The notes under the pieces were generated by a model that did no database searches, was not told where the DNA came from, and was given only the letters and a program-made list of their open reading frames with translations. From NCBI GenBank assembly GCA_964584165.1, contig CAZOYW010000002.1, positions 1 through 64,000 on the forward strand: a DNA stretch of 64,000 nucleotides. The letters are read 5' to 3'. The stretch is from CAZKCI01 sp964584165. Its GTDB lineage: Bacteria; Auribacterota; Erginobacteria; Erginobacterales; CAZKCI01. Below, piece after piece: positions 46,302 to 55,668 of the stretch. Every line of letters begins with the position of its first letter. Positions within the stretch are counted from its first letter, which is position 1. The position numbers and the translations under genes are program-made.

Positions 46302-48625
46302 CGCCGGATCCTTCCCTGCAGGGCGAGGAAGAGGGAGTTCTCCGGATCCCGCCGCAGGGCCTCCGCGAGCTCCGCCTCCGCCCGCTCCGGATCGTTCTCC
46401 CGGAGGAAGATCTCCGCCCGGGCGTAGGGCGGGTAGCCCCAATCCGGTTGGCGCCGGGCGAGCGATCCCCAGAAGGCCAGGGCGGCCTCCGGGCCGCGCC
46501 GGGAGAGGAGGAGGCTCCCGGCGGCGCGGGCCGGCCCGAGAGAGGTGTGGGAGATGCCCGCCGCGGTCAGGTAGCAGGCCAGCGCCGCCTCCTCCTCGCC
46601 TCGGCGGAGCTCGAGGGCGCCGAGCTCCGCCCAGACCGGGGGATTGAGGGGGGAGAGGGCGAGGGAACGGCGGTAGGCGTCGCGCGCCTCCGCGAGGTCC
46701 CCGGCGGCCGCCGCGGTCCGCCCGACCGCGAGCCAACCGGCGGCGGAGGGCTCGCTCCCGGCCGCCCGCCGCGCCTCCTCCCGGGCCGCCCCCGTCCGGC
46801 CCCGGGCGAGGAGGGCGTAGGCCAGGTCGCGGCGGAAGCGGGCGCCCTCCGGGGGGAGATCCCGGAGAAGGGAGGGATCGTCGACGCGGGCGACGAGGAG
46901 GGAAAGGGCGCCCGGCCAGGCCGGGGGATAGATCGAAGCCGCCTCGCGGAGGACCCCGACGGCGGAACGGGCCTCCCCCCGGGCGATCAGCGCTCGGGCG
47001 AGCTCCCGGGAGAAGAAGGGGTTGGAGGGATCGAGCGCGAGGCCCCGCCGAAGGGCCGCCTCGGCCCCCGCCCCGTCGCCGAGGCGGGAAAGAAAGGCGG
47101 CCCGGGTCCACTCGGTGCGGGCGTCCCGGGGGTTGGCGGCCCGGGCTCGGTCGAGGAGGGACTCGATCCGCGCGTATGACTCCGTTCGCTCTCCCGCCCG
47201 GCCGAAGAGCGCGATCTCGGAGCGGGCGAGGCCGTAGAGGGCGGAGTAGTCCAGGGGGTCGAGGTCGTGGGCGCGGGCGAAATAGGAGACGGCGGGGGAG
47301 GCCTTCCCCCGTTGCAGGAGGAGGAACCCCCGCGCGGCCGCCCGCCGGGAGAGGAAGGAGCGCGAGGCGGGGAGGATCAGGAAGAAGACCGCGGCCGCAG
47401 CGGCGGCGAGGCGGGCCGCCCTCCGCCACCCCCTATTCCCTATCCTGCATCCCCCAGAGGACGAGAGCGCCATCCCCCCGAGGGCGGCGAGCAGGTAGGA
47501 GATCGCCGGCACGCGAAAGACGAACTCGACGCTGGCGTGGACAACGGCATAGATGAAGGATAAGGCCGCGGAGCGGGCGAAGAGCGAACCGGCCTTCCCC
47601 TCCGCCGCCGCCCGGATAAGTCCGCGGAAGAGAAGGACGAGGGCGAGGGCGATCAGGGCGAAGCCGGCGATCCCCCCCTCCGCCGCGATCTGAAGCCACT
47701 CGTTGTGGGCGTGGAAGACCGTATACCAGACGCCCGCCTCCTTGAAGCGGGGATAGAGGAAGGGGAACGATCCCCAGCCCCAGCCGAAGAGGGGACGGTC
47801 CAGGAAGATGGAGGCGGTCGACTTCAGGAGAGAGATCCGGGTCGAGACGGAGATCTCGGTGGAGGATGGGGGATCGGGGGTAGGGGATGGGGGATGGAGC
47901 GGGAGGGGAAAGCCCGCGGTGAGGGCGAGCGCTCCCGCGAGGAGGACGGCGGCGATCGCGCCGGTCAGGGCCACCGGCCAGAGCGGCCAGCGGCGCCGGC
48001 GCCGCTCGGAGCCCCAGAGGCAGAGGAGGGTGAAGAGCAGGGCGGCGAGACCGCCCCGCGAGCGGGTCAGGACCATCCCTCCGGCGAGGACGGCGGAGAG
48101 GAGGAGCCGGAAGAGGCGCTCCAGCCTCCGCGTCCCGGACAGGGCGGGAACGAGGGCGAGGGGGAGGACGACCCCGAGGAAGGCGCAGAAGTGGTTGCGG
48201 TTGACGAAGGTCGAACGGAGCGGCCCCGGCGCGCCCCCCAGGAGTCCGCGGGCGATCAGGGCGGCGGCCCAGACGGCGAGGACGAGGGCGGCCGCGGAGA
48301 GGGCGCGGGGGGAGGGGGGGAGGAGGAGAAAGGCGGCGAGGAGGAGGGCGGCGGCGGCGATTTCCCGTCCGCCCAGGCGGCCGAGGGCCGTGGCCTCCGC
48401 CGCGGCGGCTCCGACCAGGGCGGCGAGGAGGAGCGCGGCGGGGACGAGGAGGGCGGCGCCGCTGCCGCCGGCGTCCCGGGAAGCCGCGGCGAGGACGGCC
48501 GCCAGGGCGAAGACGGTGGCGGAGGAGGCCGTCGCGAAGAGGCGGGTATCCTCCGCCGTCCCCCCCGCCCGCCAGGAGAGGAAGACGACCAGAGCGAGGG
48601 CGAGGGCGAGGGGGATCGATTTCAT
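46298..48625 (-). CDS. O-antigen ligase/polymerase-like protein with C-terminal TPR repeats
   Basis: The 775-residue protein has about 12 hydrophobic segments in the first 420 residues, with the Wzy_C loop signature FVNRNHFCAFLGV, LTRSRGGLAALLF, LDRPLFGWGWGSF and FHAHNEWLQIAAEGGIAGF. From about residue 450 to 770 it carries TPR units (YFARAHDLDPLDYSALYGLA, ALRRGLALDPSNPFFSRELA, ALACYLTAAGISH). Wzy_C proteins with TPR tails are common in environmental bacteria, and the TPRs may act as a length-control or docking platform. An insertion PPSPTPDPPSS within the periplasmic loop is encoded by the same GGAGGATGGGGGAT repeat found at the gene junction near 44975. Confidence 0.85.
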   Translation of the reverse strand: MKSIPLALALALVVFLSWRAGGTAEDTRLFATASSATVFALAAVLAAASRDAGGSGAALLVPAALLLAALVGAAAAEATALGRLGGREIAAAALLLAAFLLLPPSPRALSAAALVLAVWAAALIARGLLGGAPGPLRSTFVNRNHFCAFLGVVLPLALVPALSGTRRLERLFRLLLSAVLAGGMVLTRSRGGLAALLFTLLCLWGSERRRRRWPLWPVALTGAIAAVLLAGALALTAGFPLPLHPPSPTPDPPSSTEISVSTRISLLKSTASIFLDRPLFGWGWGSFPFLYPRFKEAGVWYTVFHAHNEWLQIAAEGGIAGFALIALALVLLFRGLIRAAAEGKAGSLFARSAALSFIYAVVHASVEFVFRVPAISYLLAALGGMALSSSGGCRIGNRGWRRAARLAAAAAAVFFLILPASRSFLSRRAAARGFLLLQRGKASPAVSYFARAHDLDPLDYSALYGLARSEIALFGRAGERTESYARIESLLDRARAANPRDARTEWTRAAFLSRLGDGAGAEAALRRGLALDPSNPFFSRELARALIARGEARSAVGVLREAASIYPPAWPGALSLLVARVDDPSLLRDLPPEGARFRRDLAYALLARGRTGAAREEARRAAGSEPSAAGWLAVGRTAAAAGDLAEARDAYRRSLALSPLNPPVWAELGALELRRGEEEAALACYLTAAGISHTSLGPARAAGSLLLSRRGPEAALAFWGSLARRQPDWGYPPYARAEIFLRENDPERAEAELAEALRRDPENSLFLALQGRIRR

Positions 48626-48801
48626 ATCTCAATGCTCATATATCATTGAGCAGCGGGCAGAGAGGATTGTATGTGCAGCCGGGTTGCCGATTCGGGGGAG
48701 AAATCGGGGATGAATTCAAACCGCCGCGCCGGCGTTCGAGCAAGCGACAACGATCCTACAAGCGAAGCGATCCTACAAGCGGCGCGATCCGCCGCGGCTT
48801 T
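48626..48801. other. Intergenic region with GATCCTACAAGCG repeat
   Basis: No gene is seen. GATCCTACAAGCG occurs twice (about 48748-48780) with a third partial copy ACGATCC, and a CAATG/CATTG inverted repeat lies near 48630-48650. The region separates the Wzc-like kinase from the ligase gene on the minus strand. Confidence 0.5.
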
Positions 48802-50688
48802 TCATCGGTACCCGTACCCGTATCTGTAGACGCTGTGGTAGTAGTAGTAGTAGCTCCGCATCTTAAGCTCGATGTAGTTCAGGACTACGCCGTAGAGCTT
48901 CGCCCCGCTCTTCTCCAACTGCTGCTTGGTGCGCAGGATGAAGCGCTTGTCGATGTGCCCGGCGAAGCAGACCAGGATCACCCCGTCCACGAGGGCGGCG
49001 AGGATGAGGGCGTCGGCCAGGGCCCCGGCGGGGGGGGAGTCGAAGATGACCCGGTCGAAGCGGGACTTGAGAAGGGGGACCAGCTCGCGGAGCCGGGGCG
49101 ACTCCAGGAGCTCCGCCGGGTTGGCGGGGATCGATCCGGCCGGGATGACGGAGAGGTTGGGGATGGCGGTCGGGTGGATGATCTCGTCCAGGCCGGCCTT
49201 GCCCTGGAGGTAGGCGGCGATCCCGGTCGTCCCGCTCAGGCCGAAGAACCGGTCCACCGCCGGCCGGCGCATGTCGGTGTCGACCAGGACCGTGCGGGCC
49301 CCGGCGTGGGCGGTGGTGATGGCGAGGTTGGTCGAGACCGTGGTCTTCCCTTCGCGGGGGCTGGAGCTGGTGACGAGGAGCGCGAGCGTGGTGGCCTCGA
49401 AGTCGCTGAACCGGATCGAGGTCCTTAAGCGCTTGAACATCTCCGTCTCGTGGCTGCGCGGGCTGCGCTCCGAGATCAGACAGAGGAACTGGTTGGCGTC
49501 CTCCTCGCTCATCCCCGGGGTCTTGGCCATCCGGGGGATGGAGGCGAGGACGGGGAGGTTGAGGAAGCTCTCCACCTCCTCCGGCGTCTGGAGGGTGGGG
49601 TCGAGGAACTCGGTGACGAAGATCGCCCCCAGACCGAGGAGGAGCCCCAGGAGCGCCCCCAGGAGGAGGTTCCGCTTCTTCTGGGGGGCGACCGGCGCGG
49701 GCGGCCGGTCGGCCTTCTCGATGATCGCGATGTCGCTCTCGATCCCTTCCCGGGAGAGGTCGAGCTCGGCCAGCTTCTTCAGGAGGACGTTGTAAAGCTC
49801 CTCATTGACTTGGGTCTCCTTCTGGAGGATGTCGTATTCGATCGCCTTCTTGCGCGCCCGGTTCAGCCGCGCCTCCTCGGAGGCGATGGTCGCGCGGAGG
49901 ACCTCGATCTGCTGGTCCGCCTCCTTCACCTGGGGGTGGCCCTCCAGGTACTTGATCAGGAGGTCGCCGCGCTCAATGTTGAGCTGGACCAGGCGGGTGT
50001 AGAGGGTGGAGAGGAGCGAGACCTCCGGCCGCTCGCTGTCGCTCGCCCCCTCGACCGGGAGGTGGCCGTCGGCCTCGGGCACGCCTTCCTTGTTGATGTA
50101 GTCGATCAGCCCCAGCTGGGACTTGGCGATCTGGCTTTTCAGCTCCGCGATCTGGGAGGTGAGGAGGGTGAGGGACTTCTGGGCCGAGGCCCGCTTCTCG
50201 CCGACCGAGAGGTCGATGTAAACCTCGGCGGCGGTGTCGGCGATCTTCTGGGCCAGGTCGGGTTCGGAGAAACGGACCCGGAGGAGGTAGATCCGGGTGT
50301 CCTGCTCCTTGTCCACGGAGATCGCGGCCTGGACGCGCCGGGTCCACCCCCTCCGACCCTCCGGGGAGCCGGCCGGGGCGAGGCCGAGCTTGTCCACCAC
50401 CCCCTCCGCCACCGCCTTGGACTTGATGATGTGCTTCTCGGTCTCGAAGGTCATCGAGTCGTAGTAGGGGCTGAGCCAGTAGTAGGGCGAGCCGGGGGAG
50501 GCCAGCGCCGAGGAGACCCCCTGCTTGTAGCGGATCTTGCAGACCGCCTCGAAGACCGGGCGCTGGCGGATGGTGGCGATCGCGGTCAGCCCCTCCACCA
50601 GGACGAAGATCGCGATCAGGATCCAGATCTTCCGGCGGACGACCAGGAGATAATCGAAGATCGGCCAGGATTGAATGGGATTGCGCAT
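48802..50688 (-). CDS. Wzc-like polysaccharide co-polymerase with bacterial tyrosine kinase domain
   Basis: The 628-residue protein starts with a Wzz-type domain: a membrane helix at about residues 20-40 (KIWILIAIFVLVEG), a periplasmic coiled-coil part and a second helix after VAPQKKRNLLLGALLGLLLG. The cytoplasmic BY-kinase domain has Walker A SSSPREGKTTVSTNLA, Walker A' VLVDTDMRRP and Walker B RVIFDSPPAGALADA. It ends in a Tyr-rich tail (YYYYYHSVYRYGYGYR), the autophosphorylation cluster. The kinase cycles phosphorylation to control polymer length and export. With the Wza-like gene downstream it forms the export core. Confidence 0.9.
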   Translation of the reverse strand: MRNPIQSWPIFDYLLVVRRKIWILIAIFVLVEGLTAIATIRQRPVFEAVCKIRYKQGVSSALASPGSPYYWLSPYYDSMTFETEKHIIKSKAVAEGVVDKLGLAPAGSPEGRRGWTRRVQAAISVDKEQDTRIYLLRVRFSEPDLAQKIADTAAEVYIDLSVGEKRASAQKSLTLLTSQIAELKSQIAKSQLGLIDYINKEGVPEADGHLPVEGASDSERPEVSLLSTLYTRLVQLNIERGDLLIKYLEGHPQVKEADQQIEVLRATIASEEARLNRARKKAIEYDILQKETQVNEELYNVLLKKLAELDLSREGIESDIAIIEKADRPPAPVAPQKKRNLLLGALLGLLLGLGAIFVTEFLDPTLQTPEEVESFLNLPVLASIPRMAKTPGMSEEDANQFLCLISERSPRSHETEMFKRLRTSIRFSDFEATTLALLVTSSSPREGKTTVSTNLAITTAHAGARTVLVDTDMRRPAVDRFFGLSGTTGIAAYLQGKAGLDEIIHPTAIPNLSVIPAGSIPANPAELLESPRLRELVPLLKSRFDRVIFDSPPAGALADALILAALVDGVILVCFAGHIDKRFILRTKQQLEKSGAKLYGVVLNYIELKMRSYYYYYHSVYRYGYGYR

Positions 50689-50728
50689 GGTGCGTTTAAC
50701 GGTTCAGTTCCTCATCTGGAACAGCACA

Positions 50729-50765
50729 CTAGCCCCGAGCGTCCCTCAGGGACGATCGGGGCTAG
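50729..50765. repeat. CTAGCC-edged hairpin between the kinase and exporter genes
   Basis: CTAGCCCCGAGCGTCCC-TCA-GGGACGATCGGGGCTAG is a 17-bp stem with one mismatch. It includes the stop codon (TAG) of the Wza-like gene on the minus strand. The CTAGCC/GGCTAG edges match the perfect hairpin behind the precursor gene (30397-30448). Confidence 0.75.
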
Positions 50766-51751
50766 AAGAAGAGCGACTCGGGCACGATGATCAGGTCGCC
50801 CGGGGAAAGGATGAGGTTCTTGTCCTTCTGCCCCTCCAGGATGTCCTCCAGGCTGAGGGGGATCTCCTGCTTCTGCTCTCCCGTCCCCCGGACCAGCCGC
50901 GCCCGGTTGCCGGCGGCATACTGGTTGAGGCCGCCGGCGGCCATCAGGGCGTCGAGCGCGGTCAGGTTCTCCCGCCAGGGGAAGGTGCCCGGTCCGTTCA
51001 CCGCCCCGACTACGTAGATGCGGTCCTGGCCGAGGAGGGTCCCCTGGGAGTCCGGCGAGGAGACGGTCACGATGTCGCCGTCCTCGAGCAGGATGTTCTC
51101 GTCGGCCGCTCCGTCCAGGAGGCCCTGGAGGCTCGCCGTGATCCGCTCCTGCTTCCCGTCGGGGGAGGCCCGGAGGATGGTGATCGTGGACTCCCCCCAG
51201 ATCTTGGGCCCTCCCGCCTGGAGGAGGTTCTGGAGCAGGGTGCGGTTTTCCCCCAGACGGCTGGATCCGGGCAGCGAGATGTTGCCGAGGAAATAGACCG
51301 CCCGGGACCCGTACTTCTCCACCGACGTTTCCACCCGGGGCTGGCGGATGTACTGGCGGGCGAGGAGGGAGCGGAGCCGCTCGGCGATCTCCTCCACCGT
51401 GAGACCCTGGACCTCCACCTCCCCGACCCACGACCAGGCGATCGTCCCGTTCCGGGCGATCCGGAAGGTCCCCGAGAGGTCGGCCTCTCCGTAGACCGCG
51501 ATCTTGAGGATGTCCCCCGCGCCCAGGCGGTAGAGATCGTCCCCTTTCGCCTCGGCGGGGAGGGCCCCGGCGGCCGGACCCGGCGCCTCCGGCGACGGGC
51601 CGGGCCGCGGCCGGGCGGTCGGCGAGGGAGCGGGCGCGGCCGTAAGGGAGGCGGCGGGGAGGGGGTCGGGATCGGACGCGGTCCGGCAGCCGGCCGCCCC
51701 GGCGAGGAGGAGGGCGGAGATGAAAACGATCTTGGCTCTCGTTTGCGTCAC
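50762..51751 (-). CDS. Wza-like polysaccharide export lipoprotein
   Basis: The 329-residue protein starts at a GTG and has a lipoprotein signal, ALLLAGAAGC, with the lipidated C22. A Pro/Ala-rich linker precedes the polysaccharide export domain: YRLGAGDILKIAVYGEADLSG, IRQPRVETSVEKYGSRAVYFLG and two SLBB-type beta-grasp parts (NRTLLQNLLQAGG, LTALDALMAAGGLNQYA). It would form the outer-membrane or periplasmic ring through which the glycan passes, paired with the Wzc-like kinase. It is shorter than E. coli Wza (379 residues), like many OtnA-type proteins. The beta-barrel gene starts 27 bases upstream in transcription order. Confidence 0.9.
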   Translation of the reverse strand: MTQTRAKIVFISALLLAGAAGCRTASDPDPLPAASLTAAPAPSPTARPRPGPSPEAPGPAAGALPAEAKGDDLYRLGAGDILKIAVYGEADLSGTFRIARNGTIAWSWVGEVEVQGLTVEEIAERLRSLLARQYIRQPRVETSVEKYGSRAVYFLGNISLPGSSRLGENRTLLQNLLQAGGPKIWGESTITILRASPDGKQERITASLQGLLDGAADENILLEDGDIVTVSSPDSQGTLLGQDRIYVVGAVNGPGTFPWRENLTALDALMAAGGLNQYAAGNRARLVRGTGEQKQEIPLSLEDILEGQKDKNLILSPGDLIIVPESLFF

Positions 51752-51778
51752 GATGTCTGGACTACAACGGTCAAAGGA

Positions 51779-52909
51779 TCAGTAGCTATACGTGATCGAG
51801 GCGAAGAAACGGTTGGAGACGGCGTCCCCTTCTTCTTCCGGGCGGTCGAGGGTCTGGGTGCGCGAGCCACCGATCCGGAAGGTGAACTCCTCGCTGATCA
51901 GGTAGCGCAGGTCGATCCGGGAGTGGATTATCTTCTCCGTGTCGCCCGCGTAGAGGTAACGGCTGTAGCGGAAGAGGCCACCGAGGATCCAGCGGTGGTA
52001 GGGGCTGTAGTCGAGGCGGACGTCCAGGTATTCGTCGGTGAAGGGCTCTCCGGTGACGTCGGTCAGGCGGTCGCGGGTATAGACGACCTTGGCCCGGATC
52101 TTCTCCGAGGGGAGATAGGAGCCCGCCGACCGGAATACCCAGCCGCGGTGCCTCAAGTCCCCCTCGTCATCGTGCTCGAAGGAGTAGCCGACGTCGCCTT
52201 CCAGGACGAACTTGGAGTTGGGCTCGGCCCGGAGCCCGACCATGGGGATGAAGGAGCGGTAGCGGGGGATCTCGTCGTAATCGTAGATGGTGTAGGCGTT
52301 GGACTGCTTGAAGGTAAGACCGCGGAGGATCCCCAGCTCCCAGAGGCTGTCGAACTTGTGGCCGAAGTAGTCCTCGCCCACCCGGGGGGTGCTGGTGTAG
52401 TCGACCCGGGAGAAGTAGTAGCCCAGGGAGAGGGTGTTGCGGCGGGAAAAGGACTTCTGCCAGCGCGGAGAGATATAGGCGGTATTCTTCTGGGTGAAGT
52501 TATAGGGGGTGTCCACCGGCATGCCGAGGTTGATCGGGACCAGCTCGTAGAGATCGCCGAAGGAGATCCGAACGTTGCGGATCAGCTCGGCCTGGTCGCT
52601 GACGTCCAGCCGGGCCTGGTGGTAGTCCCGGCTCAGGTCGGTCCGGTCGCGGTAGTCGTAGCGGATGTAGGTGTAGTCGGCCTTGATGTCGATGATCCGG
52701 GTGGGGATGATCACGCCCATCCCCGGCTCGAGCTGGGAGTAGTAGTCGGAGGTGCCGGAGTGGGGGCTGAAGTCGACGTTATCGTCGTGCCAGCCGGTGA
52801 CGCGGCAGTGGGGGATGAGCTCGAAACGCTTGGCCTCCTCGGCTCCGGACCTCGGGGCCGCCGCCGACAGGACGGCCAGGGCGCAAGCGAGGATGGCGAC
52901 GATTTTCAT
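51779..52909 (-). CDS. Outer-membrane beta-barrel protein
   Basis: The 376-residue protein begins with a signal peptide (MKIVAILACALAVLSAAAPRSGAEE) and is made mostly of alternating hydrophobic/polar strands rich in Tyr, Arg and Asp (for example IKADYTYIRYDYRDRTD, NTLSLGYYFSRVDYTS, YLDVRLDYSPYHRWILGGLFRYS). It ends ITYSY with a C-terminal aromatic residue, the outer-membrane insertion signal. Proteins of this kind (BBP2-like) often accompany Wza/Wzc-type export genes, where they may assist secretion or form an outer pore. It is located between the large secreted protein and the exporter on the same strand. Confidence 0.8.
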   Translation of the reverse strand: MKIVAILACALAVLSAAAPRSGAEEAKRFELIPHCRVTGWHDDNVDFSPHSGTSDYYSQLEPGMGVIIPTRIIDIKADYTYIRYDYRDRTDLSRDYHQARLDVSDQAELIRNVRISFGDLYELVPINLGMPVDTPYNFTQKNTAYISPRWQKSFSRRNTLSLGYYFSRVDYTSTPRVGEDYFGHKFDSLWELGILRGLTFKQSNAYTIYDYDEIPRYRSFIPMVGLRAEPNSKFVLEGDVGYSFEHDDEGDLRHRGWVFRSAGSYLPSEKIRAKVVYTRDRLTDVTGEPFTDEYLDVRLDYSPYHRWILGGLFRYSRYLYAGDTEKIIHSRIDLRYLISEEFTFRIGGSRTQTLDRPEEEGDAVSNRFFASITYSY

Positions 52910-52937
52910 CGGATCGTGGTCGGGGGAAAGCCGGGCG

Positions 52938-55487
52938 TCAGGGCGTGGGGCCGATGAAGGTGGAGAGGACCGGGTAGGAGGGCGTGGAGACGGGGAGGGG
53001 GCTGAAGCTGGGGAAAGGCTCGGGCGGCCGCCGCCTCTTTTCTATCTCCTCCAGGTTTTTCCGCGCCGCCTCGGAGGTCACCGGCGCGAAACCCAGGGCG
53101 CTCATCTCGCACTCGCAGGCCGTCCGCTTGCGGATCTCCCAGGAGTCGAGACCGTCGTTTTCGGAGAGGGTCACCTCGAGCACGTGCCTCCCTTCCGGGA
53201 TGTAGAGGGTGGAGACCTCATGCCACGCGAAGGCGTCGTCCTTCACCGGGAAGATGGTCTGCTCCAGGATGGGGGGTTTCCCCTCCGGGGAGAGCCGGAA
53301 GGTGACCGGGTCGGAACCGAAGTCCCGGCTCATCAGGGAGTAGAGGTTCTCGTCGCACCAGCCCCTCCGGCGCACCTCCCAAACGTCGAGTCCGCTCCCC
53401 GGGGCGATCCGCGCCGCGAAGGTGTGCTTCCCGGCGGCGAGGGGGAGGACGGCGATCGGGTGCCACTCGAAGGCGTTCTCCCGGGGGGAGGCGACGGTCC
53501 GGCGGGCGAGGGGGGGGGATCGGTCGGGGTCAATCGTCCAGGTGATCGGCTCCCGGCCGAAATCGCGGCTGTAGAGGACGAAGAGCTCCTCGCCGCAGGG
53601 ATCGGATTTCCTGAGCTCCCAGGCGTCCAGGCCTGATCCATCCGGGAGGCTCACGTCCACGGAATGTCGCCCCTGGGGGAGGAAGATCGAGGCCACGGGG
53701 TGCCAGGCGAAGGAGTCCTTCCCGCCGGGCGGGGACGCCGTCTGGAGGAGAAAATCGCCCTTCTCGCCGTCGATCACCCAGACCAGGGGATTGGGCCCGA
53801 AGTCGCGGGCGCGGAGGGCGTAGAGGGTGTCGGACGGGATCTCGAACTCGAAGCGGGCGGAGGCCGGTCCGGTGGCGGAGATCCACTGCCGGTCGGAGGG
53901 ATCCCCGTGGTCGGTCCCGGTGGAGACGGCGAAGGCCCCGGAGAGCTTCTGGGCCCGCTCGGCCTCGGCGGAGAGGGCGAGGAGCGCTTCCGGACCGGGC
54001 GAGACCTCCGTCCGGCGGGGGACCTCGACCTCGAAGTAGGCGGTGGCGAAGCCGTCCTCGGCCTTGAGCCAGCGGCCTTCCGAGAGGTCGCCGTGGTCGG
54101 TGGACTCGGAGAAGGCGTGGGGGCCGTCGACCGCGCCGGCCTTTTCCCCCTCGGCCCGGATCCGGGTGGAGCTTTCGCCCTCCGCGTCCTGCTCCTTCTT
54201 CTCGTCGGGGACCGAGATGTCGAACTCGAAGCGGGCGGTGACCTTCTCGGCGGGGGCGAGCCAGCGCTCCCGCGAGGGCTCGCCGTGCGACGGGTCTTCC
54301 GAGAGGGCGTGCCGCCCCTCGACCGCCGCCGCGCTCTCCGCCTCGCGGGCGAGCCAGCGGGCGTAGACGAGGCGGTCCTGCTCGACGACGGAGAAGGCGA
54401 ACGCCCCTTCCGCGACCCCCTTGTCGGCAAGGAGGATGAGGTAGTCCTCCGCCCCCGCCCGGTGCTTCAGAAGTTGGAAGGCGTCGGCCCCGGTGCCCGG
54501 CTTGAGCTCGACGTCGATCCGGTGCCCCCCGGAGTTCAGGGGGACGGTGTCGATGGTGATCCAGCCGAAGCGGTTCGGGTTCTCCGGGCGGAAGGCGACC
54601 CGGTGCTGGTCGATCTCCAGGGAGAGGATATTGTCGGTGTCTCCCCAGAAGCGCCCCTGGAGGCTGTAGAGGCCGTCGCGGAGGACGGAGATGTAGTAGG
54701 TGACGACGGAGGGATCGGAGGCCGGGATGATCCAGCGGTTTTCCGAAGGCTTCCCGTGGTCCCGCGTCTCCCGGACCTCCACCGGGCCCCGGGAAGACGC
54801 GTAGGACTCGGCCTCCCAGATCCGGCAGGGCTCGGCGTCGACGGGGAGGAACTGCTCCCAGTTGAGGACGCGGGCCAGCGACTCGGCCTTCTCGGCGAAG
54901 TTGAGGGGGGCGGCGGGGGCGAATCCGCCGGCGGGGGCGATGGGGGGGGCGGAGGAGGTGATGAACTCGAGGACGTCAATCCCCCCTTCGGCGGGGAGAT
55001 CGACGGTGATCAAGTGCTCGCCCGGCTTGAGGTCGATCCGGTCGCTGACGGTCTCCCAGTCCAGGGACTCCTCGGGCCGGACCTTGATCGGGTCCCCCCC
55101 GTCGATCGCCCAGAACTGCTCCTTCCCGCTGACCCGCGCCCGGAGGAGATAGCTCTTCTCCAGGGGGATGGTCACCCGGTAGGTGACCTTGCCCGGCGCA
55201 TTTCCGGCCCGGGCCCATCTCCCCAGGCTCAAGGAGCCGTCCGGCGCGCCGGCGGCGGCCGCCCCCGCGCTCGCCTCCGAATAGTCCTCGCCCTCTTTGC
55301 GGATGTAGCCCCCCTGGGAGAGTGCCCGGATGTAATCTTCCTTGCCGGCCGAGGGGGGAAGGCTTTCCTTGAGACCGGTCCCCTCGGCGAGGTACGAAGC
55401 CCATTCGCCCTGGGTGATGGCCTCGGTCTGGCCGGAGGCCGGGCCGAGCCAAACCATCCCCGCCGCTACGATCGCGAGCGCATGCAT
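52938..55487 (-). CDS. Large secreted multi-repeat beta-sandwich protein of unknown function
   Basis: I take the ATG at 55487 (MHALAIVAAGMVWLGPASGQ); a sigma70-like promoter lies between it and the longer frame start at 55568, so the upstream part is probably untranslated. The 849-residue product is built of repeated modules. Three tandem C-terminal units of about 75 residues contain R-D-F-G, F-A/E-W-H and G-L/x-D-x-W-E-x-R-K/R motifs. Interspersed units carry H-G-x-P/L-S-x-x-R-W. Both look like carbohydrate-binding beta-sandwich domains. No known family is recognised. Its position upstream of the beta-barrel and Wza-like genes suggests a periplasmic or surface role in binding or assembling the exported glycan. 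Confidence 0.65.
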   Translation of the reverse strand: MHALAIVAAGMVWLGPASGQTEAITQGEWASYLAEGTGLKESLPPSAGKEDYIRALSQGGYIRKEGEDYSEASAGAAAAGAPDGSLSLGRWARAGNAPGKVTYRVTIPLEKSYLLRARVSGKEQFWAIDGGDPIKVRPEESLDWETVSDRIDLKPGEHLITVDLPAEGGIDVLEFITSSAPPIAPAGGFAPAAPLNFAEKAESLARVLNWEQFLPVDAEPCRIWEAESYASSRGPVEVRETRDHGKPSENRWIIPASDPSVVTYYISVLRDGLYSLQGRFWGDTDNILSLEIDQHRVAFRPENPNRFGWITIDTVPLNSGGHRIDVELKPGTGADAFQLLKHRAGAEDYLILLADKGVAEGAFAFSVVEQDRLVYARWLAREAESAAAVEGRHALSEDPSHGEPSRERWLAPAEKVTARFEFDISVPDEKKEQDAEGESSTRIRAEGEKAGAVDGPHAFSESTDHGDLSEGRWLKAEDGFATAYFEVEVPRRTEVSPGPEALLALSAEAERAQKLSGAFAVSTGTDHGDPSDRQWISATGPASARFEFEIPSDTLYALRARDFGPNPLVWVIDGEKGDFLLQTASPPGGKDSFAWHPVASIFLPQGRHSVDVSLPDGSGLDAWELRKSDPCGEELFVLYSRDFGREPITWTIDPDRSPPLARRTVASPRENAFEWHPIAVLPLAAGKHTFAARIAPGSGLDVWEVRRRGWCDENLYSLMSRDFGSDPVTFRLSPEGKPPILEQTIFPVKDDAFAWHEVSTLYIPEGRHVLEVTLSENDGLDSWEIRKRTACECEMSALGFAPVTSEAARKNLEEIEKRRRPPEPFPSFSPLPVSTPSYPVLSTFIGPTP

Positions 55488-55523
55488 GAGCACCTGCCTG
55501 TTTGGTTTATATTTAAGCGAAAT

Positions 55524-55552
55524 AGTATATATGTATTGATGGAACGGCGCAA
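55524..55552 (-). promoter_or_regulatory. Sigma70-like promoter of the export-side gene group
   Basis: On the minus strand TTGCGC (55547-55552) is followed after exactly 17 bases by TATACT (55524-55529). The surroundings are AT-rich, unusual for this region. It would drive the secreted repeat protein and possibly the beta-barrel, exporter and kinase genes behind it. Confidence 0.65.
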
Positions 55553-55604
55553 ATAATTTGAATACCAAGAAGTAGGTAAAAGCGTCAACGCGGGGAACGG
55601 GGGG

Positions 55605-55655
55605 AAAAAAGAACGGGAGGCGGAAAGCGACGGGTCGCCTTCCGCCTCCCGTTTT
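55605..55655 (-). terminator. Intrinsic terminator, T-rich on both sides
   Basis: AACGGGAGGCGGAAAGCGA and its near-perfect complement (one mismatch) are separated by CGGG. On the minus strand the stem is followed by TTCTTTTTT. It lies directly behind the stop at 55669. Confidence 0.85.
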
Positions 55656-55668
55656 CGCTTTTCTTAGG

